Source: Trogon surrucura
Taxonomy: Eukaryota > Chordata > Aves > Trogoniformes > Trogonidae
Length of the DNA stretch: 64,000 nt
Direction: 5' to 3'
Assembly: GCA_020746105.1 (NCBI GenBank)
Contig: CM036622.1
Location: 44,741,477 to 44,805,476, forward strand
Position 1 is the first letter of the stretch. Each line of letters opens with the position of its first letter. Position numbers and translations under genes: made by a program. This document shows positions 1-12,260 of the stretch, in pieces. The notes under the pieces are model-generated. The model was not told where the DNA came from. It searched no databases and saw only the letters and a program-made list of their open reading frames with translations.

Positions 1-3000
1 CAAATAAAAACATACAATGTTTTATAAAATTCCTTAAATTATAAGGCTTTTAGTTCTTTGTCATTGAAAGTTATTCTTCACATCATTATAATGGACATAT
101 TTCAGCATTTAACATCACTAGAATAACAAATGCTGATTTTAAGGAGTTAAGAGATTACGAAGATGGTATTCAAAATGTAGTTTAAAATATTACATTATAC
201 ATGCCACCATGAATCTGCAAACATGCTCAGTTTCATTAAGAAAAAAAAACAAACAAAACCAACCTCTTACACAGTGTGCTTCCTTCATGCTGCCAAATTA
301 TTTATTCCTTGGGCAAAAGAATGAAATAAAAAATAGCATGAAATTTCTTATAATAGAAGCAAATTAACTTTGGGCCCCACAAAACTAGAAATGGCCATTT
401 ATTTTAGGGTTTAACATTTGACTAATAAGGCAGTCTAACACTAATGACTCGCCAACAGTCTTTTAACTAAATGACAAAGTCAAGAACGCTGAGATCTCCA
501 GAACACACTTTCTCACATCTTCTACAAAAGCACAAAAAAAAAAATTCGCAACTAAAAAAAAAAAAAGTTACAGCAATCCCACAGAAATTGCAGAGGTAAG
601 ACTGAAAAATCTCTGTGCAAGATCTTCACTACTCAGAATTAATGAAAGCAAAACAGGCATCCTAGTGATAATCCCCTTTAGTGCTTCACAGTTTATGCAA
701 TAGTCAATTACTAAAGAGGATGAAAGACAGAACAATCTTTGCAAATAGGTCACTGTCTATATTTATAATGATTAAAACCTGCTACTAAAAGTAACTTTTA
801 ATAAAGGAGAAAAAGAAACATTAAGACAGTGAATGTATTTTACTCTTAAATATAGTCTACATCTCCTATGACAGAAGAAGAGGTAACACTCTTAAGAAAC
901 AAATTTACTTTACATAGTTTACACACTAGTATTGCTGAAAGCAGATTTTCATTTTCGTCTGTAAGGATTTTATTCCAAAGTATCATCCTCATAAAGATAA
1001 CAGCCAACCACTCTTGACACGATCTCTGCACTTATCCAATTCTTTGCTTGTCTGCACAGCCTCTCTCAAAATTTGTTAGTAGATTTTACCTGCAAACATT
1101 GCCCAAAGCTCCTTTTCAAGATCACTTTTAATGTCTTCCACTTTTGCTTCAACATTTCTTTCCTGTCTAGGCATGTCTAGACATGCCATTTTTTTCTCTT
1201 TTTCTTCAGAACAAATACAGAGGGCTCTGCTGCATACTGCTGGGATCTCCCATCTGCTTCTTTCAAGTATTCCTCTGCTACAGAATTCTCCTCTTTCAAA
1301 ATTTTTTCTTTTTCCCCCACCCCTGGCCTTTCTTAGGAGTATTTTCTGCCCTTCCTGGGGGATCAAGACATTACACCTGACACTGTTCTCCCAAAATTTT
1401 ATTAAATTTCATAGATTCTCACAGCTTCGAGCACCCTTACATCAGTGATTCTTGAACTGTACGCTCCTGAACCATTTCATTCAATTCTACCTGCAGTTAC
1501 TGTCTCCACCAGAGATTTATACATGATTAAAATGGAGCTTGTTTCCTATCAAGTCCTACTTCTAATTACCTCCAGCCCTCCTACAGTTCAAGCCCGTAAA
1601 CTAACATCTGACTATTGCAATGCCTCATGCACAAGGGTTGCACCCAATAGTTGGAATTTCTTTGTATAAAATGTCAAGAATACTCATTACTCAGTCATGA
1701 CCTTTCTCTTGACCAGATCATTTGTCACATTTCATTAGCAAATTCTTCTACTCACAATGTCCTCTATCCTTTGCTTCACTGTATATGAAATATAGTATTT
1801 CATATTACATGAAGCTGCTAAAAAAAAAAATCCTTTCTCTCTGCAGTACTTTGGAGATCCTGGATCTCCCAGTACTTCCACAGCCAGCAAACCTACGAGC
1901 TCAAAGATTCCACAGCTGTAGAACCTGCACTTCATTACTGGAAAGGAGGAGGAGGCTAATCTTCAGAAAATAATGAAACCACCTCTTAGAAGAATCTCAT
2001 AACAGAGGCATTCCTCTGCATCTCATACATCTGTATTCAGGATACTGAAAACACACTGAAAGTTAGGCTAGGGCTGAACACGACCAACTCCCCCACCCCC
2101 CCCCCCGCAAAAAAAAAAAAAAAAAAAACTAAAAAAAAAAATCACCTACACAAAGGTATTATTATTAAGGTAATTCTAGCTTCTAATCTTAAAAACTTCA
2201 AAGAAAGCACCTGTAGCTTAGAGTTTATTATAATGCAGACTGCATAAAACTGAACTCCACAGCAGGCAGGGGAGGGCGAAGCACAGCGAGTCTTGTGAAG
2301 TACAATCCTGTTTGTGCGTGAAAGCCGGGAACTTGATGTTCTCACTACAGACTAAGAGCAATAAAAACAGCTTTCTGAGCCATTAATTTCTGCACAGCTG
2401 ATTTCTACTAAACAATGCTCATTATTGAAAGAATTCTAAAAAAACCACGAGGCTGTTCCAGCGTGAAGGCCAGCGCTCTGAATATCGAGACTGAGCTAAC
2501 AGTGACATCAGTGCTACTACTGCTTTAATCCCTATGGCTATGAAACGTCAAACATTTTCATTGTATTTAAAGACCTTGTGATTGAGCACAATGAGATTAA
2601 GTTACTTCATGGATTTAAAATAAGACAACTGCAAGGCACAGCGAGCATCCACATTCTTGTCGCCCAAGACTGCGACAACGGCCAGTTCTTTGTAACATCA
2701 CTCTGTCGCGCTTTTCCACCGCCAAAATGCAGCATTTTTAGGATCCGTGACTTTTTAAGTACTGCAAAACCTCCCATTTTCAAGCCTTTCATAACCCAGT
2801 ACAGTCTACAAATATGTGCATAGGTGCCTCATACATTTCGTAGCGTTTGACAAAGGGCACCCATGCAACCCATGCAATTTCATCTACTTTAGAGAAGAAG
2901 ATGCATCAAACCACAGTCCACATGGTGTGGCAAACTATCTGAAGTAGTATATACTTCCTAAACATTCCACAGTATTCTCACAACTAGTTTGGCAATTGAT

Positions 3001-4611
3001 GACTGCACAAGCTTCTAAAATAAATATCTAATAATTATCTTATCCTTCCAAGTGGCTCACTACAGTGAGCTAGGATACGCTGTAAAGAAACTGCAAGAAA
3101 ACTCATCAATCTTCATGTTGCATAAGGGAGAAATCACTAAAAAAAAAAAAAATTAAATTTGAGAATTCTATTTATTCCTTATTATTTATTTGCAGGGGGT
3201 AAGTTAAAATAAAATTGTCATAGAAGATACAAATATCAGAGGCATGAAGTCCATAACTAGAGGAACTCCGAATTTCAAGAATGAGGTCAAGAGTAGGATT
3301 TTGAAAAACCACTGATTCTGCAGATTTCAGTTAACATATACGAGCTCATACAATTCAAGACTACAGAAATCACCCAATGTTGTATCTTTAAGATCTTCCC
3401 ACATTGACCCACTAACTAAGCAGCTTTGTCTTAGTTGTGTCCTATTAGCAAATTACCGATTCACAGCTCTTCACGATAAGATTTTTATTTCTGAAGTTAG
3501 CACCAACTTTTGTTTGAATACCATACTTGAGTGAGCTCCTTCTGTACTTTGAATACATGCTGGCAAACAGAATATACTATAACAATTAGTTTGTACCCAA
3601 GCAAGAACAGTTTTGTATTGCAGAACAAGAAAGTTCAAGACTAAGGAGCATTTAACCTTAGAATATTAAAATAATTTACATCTCCCTACAGAAAGATGCA
3701 GGGGGTGTGAGAGGGGAGAAAGTGAGGTGGCGGAATTGTCTATATACACACATAGATGGTTATGTGCACATATATACACATCACTGGTTCAAGAACAAAC
3801 CTAGATTACAATAGACTAATTAACTTGGTTACCCATACCAGAAGTGACCTGATTATCTAAGAGTGCTAATCTTTTGTTGGGGGTGGGGGAGGCCTATTAC
3901 AAAAAAAGGAAAAATTAAAGTGAGAAAGCCCCTTTACTAAGGAAAAAGGCCATCAATGCTCTAGTTTTAGCCTGAAGTGGGAGTACATCATTCCTGAAAT
4001 TCTTCCATACTAATTAACAAATTCACATGCTTTGAGTTTTAATCCTGAGTGAAGTTGTGAGAAGCAGAATTGGTAAGGCTGGCTCATTACCACAAGAATC
4101 TACAAATAAAATAATCAACTCAGAAACTAAACTTCATATAAACACCATTTTAAGACTACTAAACCCACTAATACATTAATTCACAGCTGTTACACTATCT
4201 ATACACATACTTGGGAAAAGCTGACAGCACTATTATTTCAAAAAGCTAAGAATTGTGGAGTTACTGCAGTAGGCTCTGGAAGAAAAATATAACCCAAATT
4301 CAGGGTCATCTCAGAATGATCTTGATAAAGAACAGAAACGTTTCTGCAACATTCAAAAACACGATAACGTAAATGGAATTAATTTCCTTGCAAAAATACT
4401 TTGCTTTGGAGAAGAGCAATACACATCAGCTGTTTAGAGTTCAATAACCAGTTCATGCTGACATAAGACATTTTTACTGAAACAATCTGAATTCATCAGG
4501 CATAAATCTAAAAACACTAGCAAGCAATTATGGCAATAAGGAAACAAAAAAAACCCACCACAACACACCCCCACAAATCTACAGGGGTTATCTTTTCTTT
4601 TTTAAGCTTAC
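1..4611 (-). other. ARHGAP12: ARHGAP12 intron downstream of the first coding exon
   Basis: This AT-rich stretch lies 3' of the ARHGAP12 coding exon that ends at 4612 and is therefore intron. I searched it for the next ARHGAP12 coding block (the WW-domain region known from the family) and did not find it, so the remaining exons should be beyond the left edge. It contains a C-run/A-run simple repeat near 2.1 kb and a possible decayed coding fragment near 0.85-1.37 kb, reported as a finding. No CR1 or LTR was recognised here. Confidence 0.8.
2089..2142. repeat. poly(C) to poly(A) simple repeat
   Basis: A run of C with one A interruption passes through a single G into about 21 A residues, then CT and a further A-run. 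It is a low-complexity tract. It could be the tail of a decayed retroposed sequence, but no recognisable body is attached. Confidence 0.9.
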
Positions 4612-5280
4612 CTGCACTTGCTCTGTGGAACTACTACTGAGTTCATCTCCAGACTCTGAATCTTGGTGAATTTTTTCTGACCCTTCTCCTGCTGAATCAC
4701 AAGATTGTTCATGCAAAAAGCTGGTCTTCTCTATTTCCAAGAACTCCGGGCACGGAAAGTGACCCATGGAGACGGTTCTATACTGATTGGAAACCTTGGG
4801 AGATTGCAACTCATTGTTAAGTTTTCCGTTGTTTTGGGTAAGGTCCAGATTCAAGCCAAGAGTTTGACCGGGGCTATTGTTGGGTCCCAGATTTTGATTG
4901 GCATCTCGAACTAAGCAAGACACTTGAACTGGAGAAGATTTTCCAAAACTAGAAAGCTCTGGTGACTTATTCACATTTTCTGTTGATCTCTGTAATCCAT
5001 GTGTTAACTTCAAAGCGTTATTTGGCAGCACACTTGCCTGCTTAACGGGCGGCATCAGCGCTTTTCGTGGTATTTCCTTCACATACTGTGCTGGCACATA
5101 AAAAGGTTTGGAATTTTCATCTCTCTTGACTTGCCACCAATCATCGTTAGTCTTTTTCACCAAGATGTATTTCTCCCCTTGCTTAATCACAATTTTCTTG
5201 TCCTTGGCCTCATATTCATAGTCATACTCCACTTCAATGTACAATTGTCCTGGAAGGATCTTCCCACCTTTATCAGCCAT
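4612..5280 (-). CDS. ARHGAP12: ARHGAP12 first coding exon (N-terminal SH3 domain)
   Basis: This encodes the first 223 residues of Rho GTPase-activating protein 12, which promotes GTP hydrolysis on Rho-family GTPases and acts at cell junctions and in actin control. The start is the ATG at 5280, in a good Kozak context (G at -3, G at +4); the protein begins MADKGGKILPGQLYIEVEYD, close to the human N-terminus. An SH3 domain spans about residues 12-74, with the YDYEYE (ALYDY-like) segment, the WW pair in NDDWWQVK, and the closing FYVPAQYV strand. A Ser/Thr/Asn-rich linker follows, with conserved RSTENVNK and an acidic DSAGEGSE...DSESGDELSSSSTEQ segment. The exon ends in phase 0 after STEQVQ at a GTAAGC donor (4611-4606). 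The acceptor is TTCTTACAG, with the exon beginning at 5366 in 5'UTR. The WW, PH and RhoGAP domains known in this family must lie in exons left of the window. The open frame extends upstream of 5280 only through a GTG, not an ATG, so 5280 is preferred. Confidence 0.96.
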
Positions 5281-5366
5281 TTCTATTTGAAAATATTTCA
5301 CCTTTTCAGGCAAAAGGTAAGCCACATTCTGCTTGAGAAGTGTTATTTTCCTGTTAACAATCAGAG
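5281..5366 (-). other. ARHGAP12: ARHGAP12 5'UTR part of exon 2
   Basis: The 86 bases between the TTCTTACAG acceptor and the start codon are 5'UTR. They contain one upstream ATG, out of frame with the main start, which opens a nine-codon uORF. Confidence 0.85.
5298..5327 (-). promoter_or_regulatory. upstream ORF (9 codons plus stop) before ARHGAP12
   Basis: The ATG at 5327 opens a frame of nine codons (MWLTFCLKR) closed by TGA at 5300-5298, 17 bases before the ARHGAP12 start. Its context (A at -3, T at +4) is moderate. Such uORFs usually lower translation of the main frame; that effect is inference here. Confidence 0.6.
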
Positions 5367-5849
5367 CTGTAAGAAAAAAAACATATATATGTAATAAACT
5401 AATTGTTTAAGAGCACTTCAGAAGAAAATAATTTCAAAAATAAAGCTGGCTATCAAATTTATGTCAACCACAGCCTAATTAATTGAGTGAAAAATGAAAG
5501 ATTTTCAGATACCTTTTTCAGTGGTAAAAATTGAAAAATAGAACAACTTAGTCACCAAATTAACTCCCCTATTCACACAAGCCTCCTGCTATTAAGTGGC
5601 TCATTAAGCCTGCTCTTCCTACTACTAAATAATGTTGACTGATCATAGAGGGGGACTTGGTGAAGGCACGAGTCTGAGTCAGTCTCTTGCCTACACAAAG
5701 GCTTAATTTCTTCATGGAGCTGTGTCACCAGGCTAGTTTTAACCAAAATATTCAGAAAACGACAATTATTTGTTTGGTTTGATTCCTCTTTCAGTTCAGG
5801 AGCCCCTTCAGAGAGTTCAAGATTCCTTTACAAAATCCTTTGGATCTTC

Positions 5850-6010
5850 ACCCAGTGCTACAGCCCGGCCACCAGGGCAGGCGGGCGCTGGCAATCCTTG
5901 GCCCAGAGGTGCGGGGGCCCTGCCGAGCCTCCCGACCCTCCCTCCCGCCCTGCAGGGGAGCTGCGCGACCCGCGATGCCCCAGCCCGATGCCCCAGCCTG
6001 CAGCTCACGT
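5850..6010. other. isolated GC-rich patch inside intron 1
   Basis: About 160 bases are strikingly GC-rich against AT-rich flanks, with several CpGs and a tandem 'gatgccccagcc' duplication near 5973-5998. No splice-bounded coding exon could be supported. It may be an alternative first exon, a small promoter or a GC-biased relic. Confidence 0.5.
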
Positions 6011-6422
6011 TGCTTCCACATCACACTGCTGTCTATAAAGCAGGTGGTTCAATCACTCGTTTTATTTATCTTTCAACTGCTAGCATAACTGCAACATAGA
6101 ATTTCATCTAGAATTTCATGGTAGTATTAAATAAATACTGAACATTTCCAAGATAATTTGGTTTCAGTGGTATAAATTCTGCGTCTGTACTTTGCTCTGA
6201 AGACAGGTTTTTGTGTTATTTACCTCACAGAGACCCTGACCTAACCAGAAGTTTAAGGGTTAAAACAGAAAACATAAACCAAATACCCAACAAGGATGAA
6301 AGGAGACTACAAACCAAAACCAAAAGTCAATAATGAATGAAATACATCAAAGTTTTGAACAGGACCTTCAGCATCTTATAATGCAGACAACCACCATTGT
6401 ATCCACACCCCTCTCTCTCTTG

Positions 6423-6880
6423 AGGCGGGTCCAGCGGAGGTCACAAAGATGATCAGGGGGCTGGAGCACATCTCCTGTGAGGACAGGCTGGCAGAGCTGG
6501 GCTTGCTCAGCCTGGGGAAGATAATGCTCCAGGGAGACCTTATAGCAGCCTGCCGGTACCTGAAGGGGCTACAGGAAAGATCTAGAGGGACTTTTTACAA
6601 GGATGATAAGACAAGGGGCAATGGTTTTAAACTGGAGCAGGGAAGATTTAGATCAGACACTGGGAAGACGTTCCTCACTGTGAGGGCGGTGAGACACTGG
6701 AACAGGTTGCCCAGAGCAGCTGCGGATGCCTCAGCCCTGAAAGTGTTCAAGGCCAGGCTGGACGGGGTTTTGAACAACCTGGTGTAGTGGAAGGTGTCCC
6801 TGCCCTTGGCAGGGAGGGGTGGAACTAGATGATCTTTGAGGTCACTTCCTACTCAAGCCATTCTGTGATTCTGTGATTTA
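6423..6880 (+). mobile_element. CR1 LINE, 5'-truncated 3' end
   Basis: This matches the 3' part of avian CR1. It starts in the 'ggtccagcggaggtcacaaa' block of the reverse-transcriptase tail and runs through the 'cactggaacaggttgcccag' block. It ends in the diagnostic 'attctgtgattctgtga' microsatellite. The remaining frame has about 110 codons, matching the C-terminal CR1 ORF2 segment. It is inserted antisense to ARHGAP12. Confidence 0.93.
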
Positions 6881-9136
6881 ATCATGCAGCATCAATGACA
6901 ATTCAAGAGAGGCGAGACTGATGCTTATTCAACTTAAACTGAACACAACACAGTAAATTAACATAAAAAATTATTTCTTAATCTTGAAAATCAAAGCATG
7001 TAAGTAAAGGGGAAGATTTCTAGCATTCAAATAGAATGTAGGAGAATTCACATTTAATCTTGCAAAGATTAAGAAATAAATCTTTTTTTCAATGCCTGTT
7101 TCATGAATGAGAAAAATTATGCAGAAATTTGCAGCTCTGCAAGTTCAGACTTCGAGGTGATATTTTTAGCATTTACCCTGCCACAGAGTGAAACAAATGC
7201 AATTCCACGCAGGCAAATACAAGCAGAGTGAACTCGGCTTACCCTAAATGGGACTAAGGACAGAAACAACAAGAAAAAGGGACTTCTGGGGAGACCTGAA
7301 GCAGAGACTCCTAAGAATTCTGCAACCTTTTCTTTCACCATTTCTGCTGTTTGGTCTGAGCCTTGGGGGGAGTAGGGGAATACCTACATAACTTAGTAGA
7401 AAAAGAAACAGCTAAAATGCTCAAGTATGATGACATAACATAAGTGTCCATTTTTAACCTGTGTCTTTCTCCCACAGCCCATTTTTCTTTTACTTTAAGA
7501 AAGCATTTCCTACAGGTAACTTGAAAGCTACCATCATTTACAAGACTCTAAATGGAATCACAACATCAGATTTACAATTTTACCCAGGACTTGATGGTAC
7601 CACATTCAACAAAGCTGACAGTAGGAACACAAAGCAGTAGAGGAGAATGCTAGGATTCTGGTGTTTATTCTCTCTACCACAAAATGGTACATTGAAACTC
7701 ACAGCATTACAGGCTATTTACAGCCTCAGTACAAAACAACTTGCTTACCTGCTGTTCTACATAAATAGGTATTTTTCAGTGCAGCTCTGCAGTTGTTTAG
7801 CAACTGCAGCAGAAGGTAAACATGAACAAATCCCAGCCATTCCCACTCTTTCTAGTTTTGGGAGCTCTGCCATACGAATTTTATTTATTGCTTGTTATTA
7901 AACCTGATTCCTCCCAACACTTCTTTAAAGCTGCTACCAAGCCCTTTCACAGCTTCAAGGTCATACACCAGAAAAATGCAAGTATTTCCAAGTTACAGTC
8001 TACCACTCAGATCTATCTTGGAAGTTGAAATGTAGAACCCATTTAGACGTTTTTCCTTCTCCCATATAAAAACCAAAAAGAGAATATAAGCCCTACAGGG
8101 CTACCAAGTGCTTAAAAGCTTGGATTCTTCATTTGTCTTTTGTCAACTCCATGTAACTATCTAATGAAAATGCATGCACAGTATTTCTTCAAGACAGGTA
8201 GGTTCCATAAGTTGCATTTGATGCTTAACAAAATCAAAATTTTGAGAAATAAAGTTAAATTACATATAGCAGCTACAAAAATACCTCTATCCATTTTTGA
8301 AGTCAGTTCTGCAGCCTCATCCCTTTCCCAAAAGAATAGAAACAACACAAATAAGTGGCCCAATTTCTGTTCTTTCATCCAAGCTGCAAAATTATCAAGT
8401 CAACAGCAAACATTTGGTAATGTTGAACATAGGATCAAAAAAAAAAAAAACAACACCAGGCTGTGTTCTCTGTTTGGCCAGAACACTAAAACAGTTTTAT
8501 AAACAGATCACATCATCAGGATCAAGCATGGCTCTAATTCTCCGCCTTAACAGAGAAAAGCAAGAGATACCTACGGTACAGGTGGGAAATCTTGCTCAGT
8601 CAGTTTAACAAATATCTACATTAACCCCACAGGGCTGCAAACAACTACCCTGGACTTGATTTCACAGATCCAAAAGCATTAAGCTTTATTAGGTTTGAAT
8701 CTTTTTAATGCAGTTGCTGTGCCACAGAAGGCAGGCAGCCGGTACCCTATGCGCAGCCCAGTCAATAGCAAATTGTAACGTCCTTCCAAGGGTCCATGTA
8801 TCTGTCTCATAGAACTTGGGTTAAAGGGCCATGGAAGCCTTGGCCAAACCTCTGCTCTGAGTGGTTTATTCAGATCTGAAAGTACAATATTGACAGTGGG
8901 AGTACTGACTTCACTGTGCTACTAGTCAACAACTGAAGCGATACAGCACATCGGATCTTTTAAACTCACTGCACTTTTTTTTTTTACCACTACCTGTAAT
9001 GCTGGATAGCACCCACTGTGGTAATGAAGGTTGAAGAACCCAAATTTGAGGCCAATACACATGAAAAGTTATTTACTTTCACAGAGGACATCTGTAAGCT
9101 GTAATAACTTAGTCTTGATATCTGATCAAGAGATTA

Positions 9137-9684
9137 TAGAATCACAGAATGTCAGGGGTTGGAAGGGACCTGGAAAGATCATCAGTCCAATCCCCCTGCC
9201 AGAGCAGGATCCCCTAGGGAAGCCACACAGGAATGCGTCCAGGCGGGTTCTGAAAGTCTCCAGAGAAGGAGACTCCACAACCTCTCTGGGCAGCCTGTGC
9301 CAGTGCTCTGCCACCCTCACAGTAAAGAAATTTCTCATCATGTTGAGGTGGAACTTCCTATGTTCTAACTTAAACCCATTATTCCTTGTTCTATTACTGG
9401 GCACCACTGAGAAGAGATTGTGTCTCCTTCTCCTTGACACCCACCCCTCAGACATTTATATATGGTAATAAAGGTCCCCTCTCAGCCATCTCCTTTCAAG
9501 GCTAAACAGCCCCAGTTTTCTCAGTCTCTTTTCACAGGAGAGATGTTCAGGTCCCTTAATCATCCTCGTAGCTCTCTGTTGGACTCTCTCAAGTAGGTTC
9601 CTGTCTCTCTTGAATTGGGGAGCCCAAAACTGAACACAGTATTCCAGGTGTGCTCTCCTCAGGGCAGAGTAGAGGGGGAGTAGA
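9137..9684 (-). mobile_element. CR1 LINE, 5'-truncated 3' end, reverse orientation
   Basis: Read on the minus strand, this is about 550 bases of CR1 3' end. The right side carries the '[20 protein letters not shown]' segment typical of the CR1 ORF2 C-terminus. The left end 'agaatcacagaatgtcaggg' is the reverse complement of the usual CR1 3' terminus. The frame is broken between the two halves (near 9456), so it is inactive. It lies in the ARHGAP12 sense orientation within intron 1. Confidence 0.93.
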
Positions 9685-11504
9685 ACAACAAATGGTACCA
9701 CTGACAAGGAAGACCTAAGAAAACTTATTTACAAACACCATAAAAAAACAGGCTCAGGTAAAGAAAAAAACGACTGCTAGAGGATAATTAGTGTGAAGTG
9801 GGCCCCATCCCTCCATAGAAGCATATTCTGCTGTGTCACAGAGCATCCACATTTGTCCTAAGGGAGAGAACACCCATGATGTCACCCACAGCCCTGGGGG
9901 CAGCAGCCCCACACCCTGCTGGGCCCAGGCACCCAGCGGCTCCTGCACTTGGTACCCACACACGGGCCTCTTCAGGCTTCCATTCCCGATGGGAACCGTT
10001 CCCACCTCTTACTCAGCAAAGGCAGCAGCAGGCTGGCAACCCCGAGTGCTTGCAGAGGTCAGCTCCTCCCTCCACTGCCTGCCACACTCTTAAAACCCAG
10101 CTAGATTTTATGTACGTCCACAAAAACAAGACCTTTTCAAACAAGACCTCACCAGGACAGCTCCAGCAATCCTTAAAAAGGTGGGGTTTGGAGAGCTTTA
10201 GGTTTGCTCAGAGGTTAGACTTTCCCAGGGCAACCGAACCCCTACAGTGTCACCCCCTTACAGCACTCCACTCACTGCAGAGCAATGCTCAATACACAGA
10301 TCCTGAGGCACATGGTCTTGAAAGAAGCACAGTCCTAACACACACACAGAAACATAAGCATGATCACATACAATATGCATATCATACATCATAACAGATA
10401 TATGATCACTCCTAACTTCAGAATTACTCTACAACTCAAGACCTCTCATCTGAATTTATCAGGAACAGAGTTCATTCTTCTGATCTTCTAGAACCAGGTA
10501 ACTGAGATTTGAGATATACAAAAAAGACTTACTGCTATTTCTTTTCTTTCCCTCTTGGAAAAAAATCATGATTCACCATGGCTATGAGATTGTGTTATAA
10601 AGTAAGCAACAAACAGATGATAGGTTATTAAAAATGCCACTGGGGATATTAATTGATTGCCTTAAAATTCCTCCTGTGACCTTGTTCACGGTGTCCTAAA
10701 AAGCAGTAGCAGTTGACTTGTGTAATCTTTTTCCATTTTCAGCATCAAACTTCACCCGCTACTGAAATGAATCCTTCTGCAGTGCTGATACAGAAATAAA
10801 CTCAATTACTGAAGTCAAATTAGGATAAATTCTTATCAGCTCAGGCCAGAGGAGATATCCTGTCTACAGTTCACTAGAATCTATGATTCTGCTTCTCCCC
10901 AGGCACTTATCTTAGGTCTTCAAGCTGTACTGCCTGAACATGATTCGTGCTTGGAGGAGTGGTCCCACAATAACCTCATCAGAACTCAACCCTATTCACA
11001 CCTTTCCTCCCAAGGGGCACCACTCCTGATCCAGCACAACTAACTCCTCAGTTAATGCTTTCACAGAGCCTGTAAAAACCACCTTCTGCAAAGCATATGC
11101 CTAGAACATGCAAAAGTTGTGTAAAAATAGATTCAAAGATGCAAATGCAAACAACAGATACAGGCGAAACACAGACGACTTATAAACTTTATGAAAATGA
11201 ACTTAAACCTTTAGTGCTTCCTCAGCGATTACCAACACAGATTAGGAATCTTAGCACTACTTTCAAGTAAACTAGCTTCTTGGAGCTCACACATCCTTAA
11301 ACACTAAAGGCATAATAAGCAACCACTTAATAACTGCCTGTGACTCAGAGTCCTGAATAAGTGATGCATTTTAAACAACTGCCAGGACAACTCCTGAGGT
11401 CCCGCTGCAGCACCCCCCACACCTTCAACGAGCTCCCAGCGCATCCCCAGCCCACTCGCTCCTCGCTACGGGCTTTTGTTAAGTTGTTGGCTCCAAAGAC
11501 GGGC

Positions 11505-11513
11505 TATAAATAG
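11505..11513 (+). promoter_or_regulatory. TATA box (TATAAATAG) on the plus strand in the CpG island
   Basis: A consensus TATAAATAG lies in a GC-rich setting and would place a start near 11535 on the plus strand, opposite to ARHGAP12. A strong donor-like CAG/GTGAGC follows at 11701-11706, so a non-coding first exon of about 170 bases without any ATG can be drawn. Transcription is not shown by the sequence. Confidence 0.4.
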
Positions 11514-12130
11514 CGCCGCACACCCGCACCGGCTCACCCCGCACACACCGCCCCACGGAGCCGCGCTCAACTCAGCACCAGGGCGTCCAACCCCCCCTCC
11601 TCGGCCCGGGATCGGCGGGGGCGCCCGCGAAACGCCGCCCGGGAAAGGCCGCCCGGCGCCGCTGCCCGCCCGCCGCCTCCTTTGTTTCCCGCGGCCCCGG
11701 CAGGTGAGCGGCGCCTACACCGCGCAGGTCGGGCGGCCCTGCCCGGCCTCCGCTCCGCACCGCCCCCGACACCGCGGCCCCGCCGGCAGCGCCCAGGTGC
11801 GGAGCTGCCTTCCGGCGCCGCCAGCCCAGCGCTGCCCCACGAACGGAGCCGCCGCCACCGGGGGGCACCGCGGGGCGGCGCCGCCTAGAACCCCCCCCCC
11901 ACGCCCCCCCGCCGGCCGCCCGGCAGGGCAGGCGCGCCCCAGCAGAGGAAGGGCGCCGCTGGGGGCTGAGGCCGCCGGGAGCCGGCCCGGGCGCGGACGT
12001 GCCCTCCGCCCGCCGCGGGGCCACCCTGCCCGATTGTCCCGGCGGCGCCGCGCTCCTCCCCGCCCTCCTCCTCCCCCCTTCCCTTGCCGCTTCGCGCCCG
12101 GCCGGGCGAGAGGCGCGGCTCCCACCTCAC

Positions 12131-12260
12131 CTGCCTCGGCGGCGCGGCCGGGCCCGGGCCCCACTCCGGCGGCGGCTGCTCCCGCTGGCGCTGCCCCTGC
12201 TCGCCCGCCCCGCGCCCAGTGTCAGCTCCGGGGCAGGCGGCGGCACCGCCCCCCGTCACG
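12131..12260 (-). other. ARHGAP12: probable ARHGAP12 non-coding exon 1 (start approximate)
   Basis: The minus strand here is GC-rich 5'UTR-like sequence ending in GAGGCAG at a GTGAGG donor (12130-12125). That donor can join the acceptor before 5366. The transcription start is a guess, placed at the E-box and GC-box cluster. Other donors in the island are possible. Confidence 0.5.

Larger units (their letters stand above)
5367..12130 (-). other. ARHGAP12: ARHGAP12 intron 1
   Basis: This is the interval between the probable non-coding exon 1 (donor after 12131) and the coding exon acceptor at 5367. It contains a GC-rich patch near 5.85-6.0 kb and two 5'-truncated CR1 copies in opposite orientations. 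Its right end lies inside the CpG island. The rest is unremarkable AT-rich intron with no ORF I can support. Confidence 0.75.

Noticed and set aside
5298-5325. Longer ARHGAP12 N-terminus beginning at 5325
   Set aside because: The upstream in-frame codon is GTG, not ATG, and the protein from 5280 matches the known family N-terminus.
9031-9468. 145-codon plus-strand frame
   Set aside because: It is the antisense shadow of the reverse-oriented CR1 copy.
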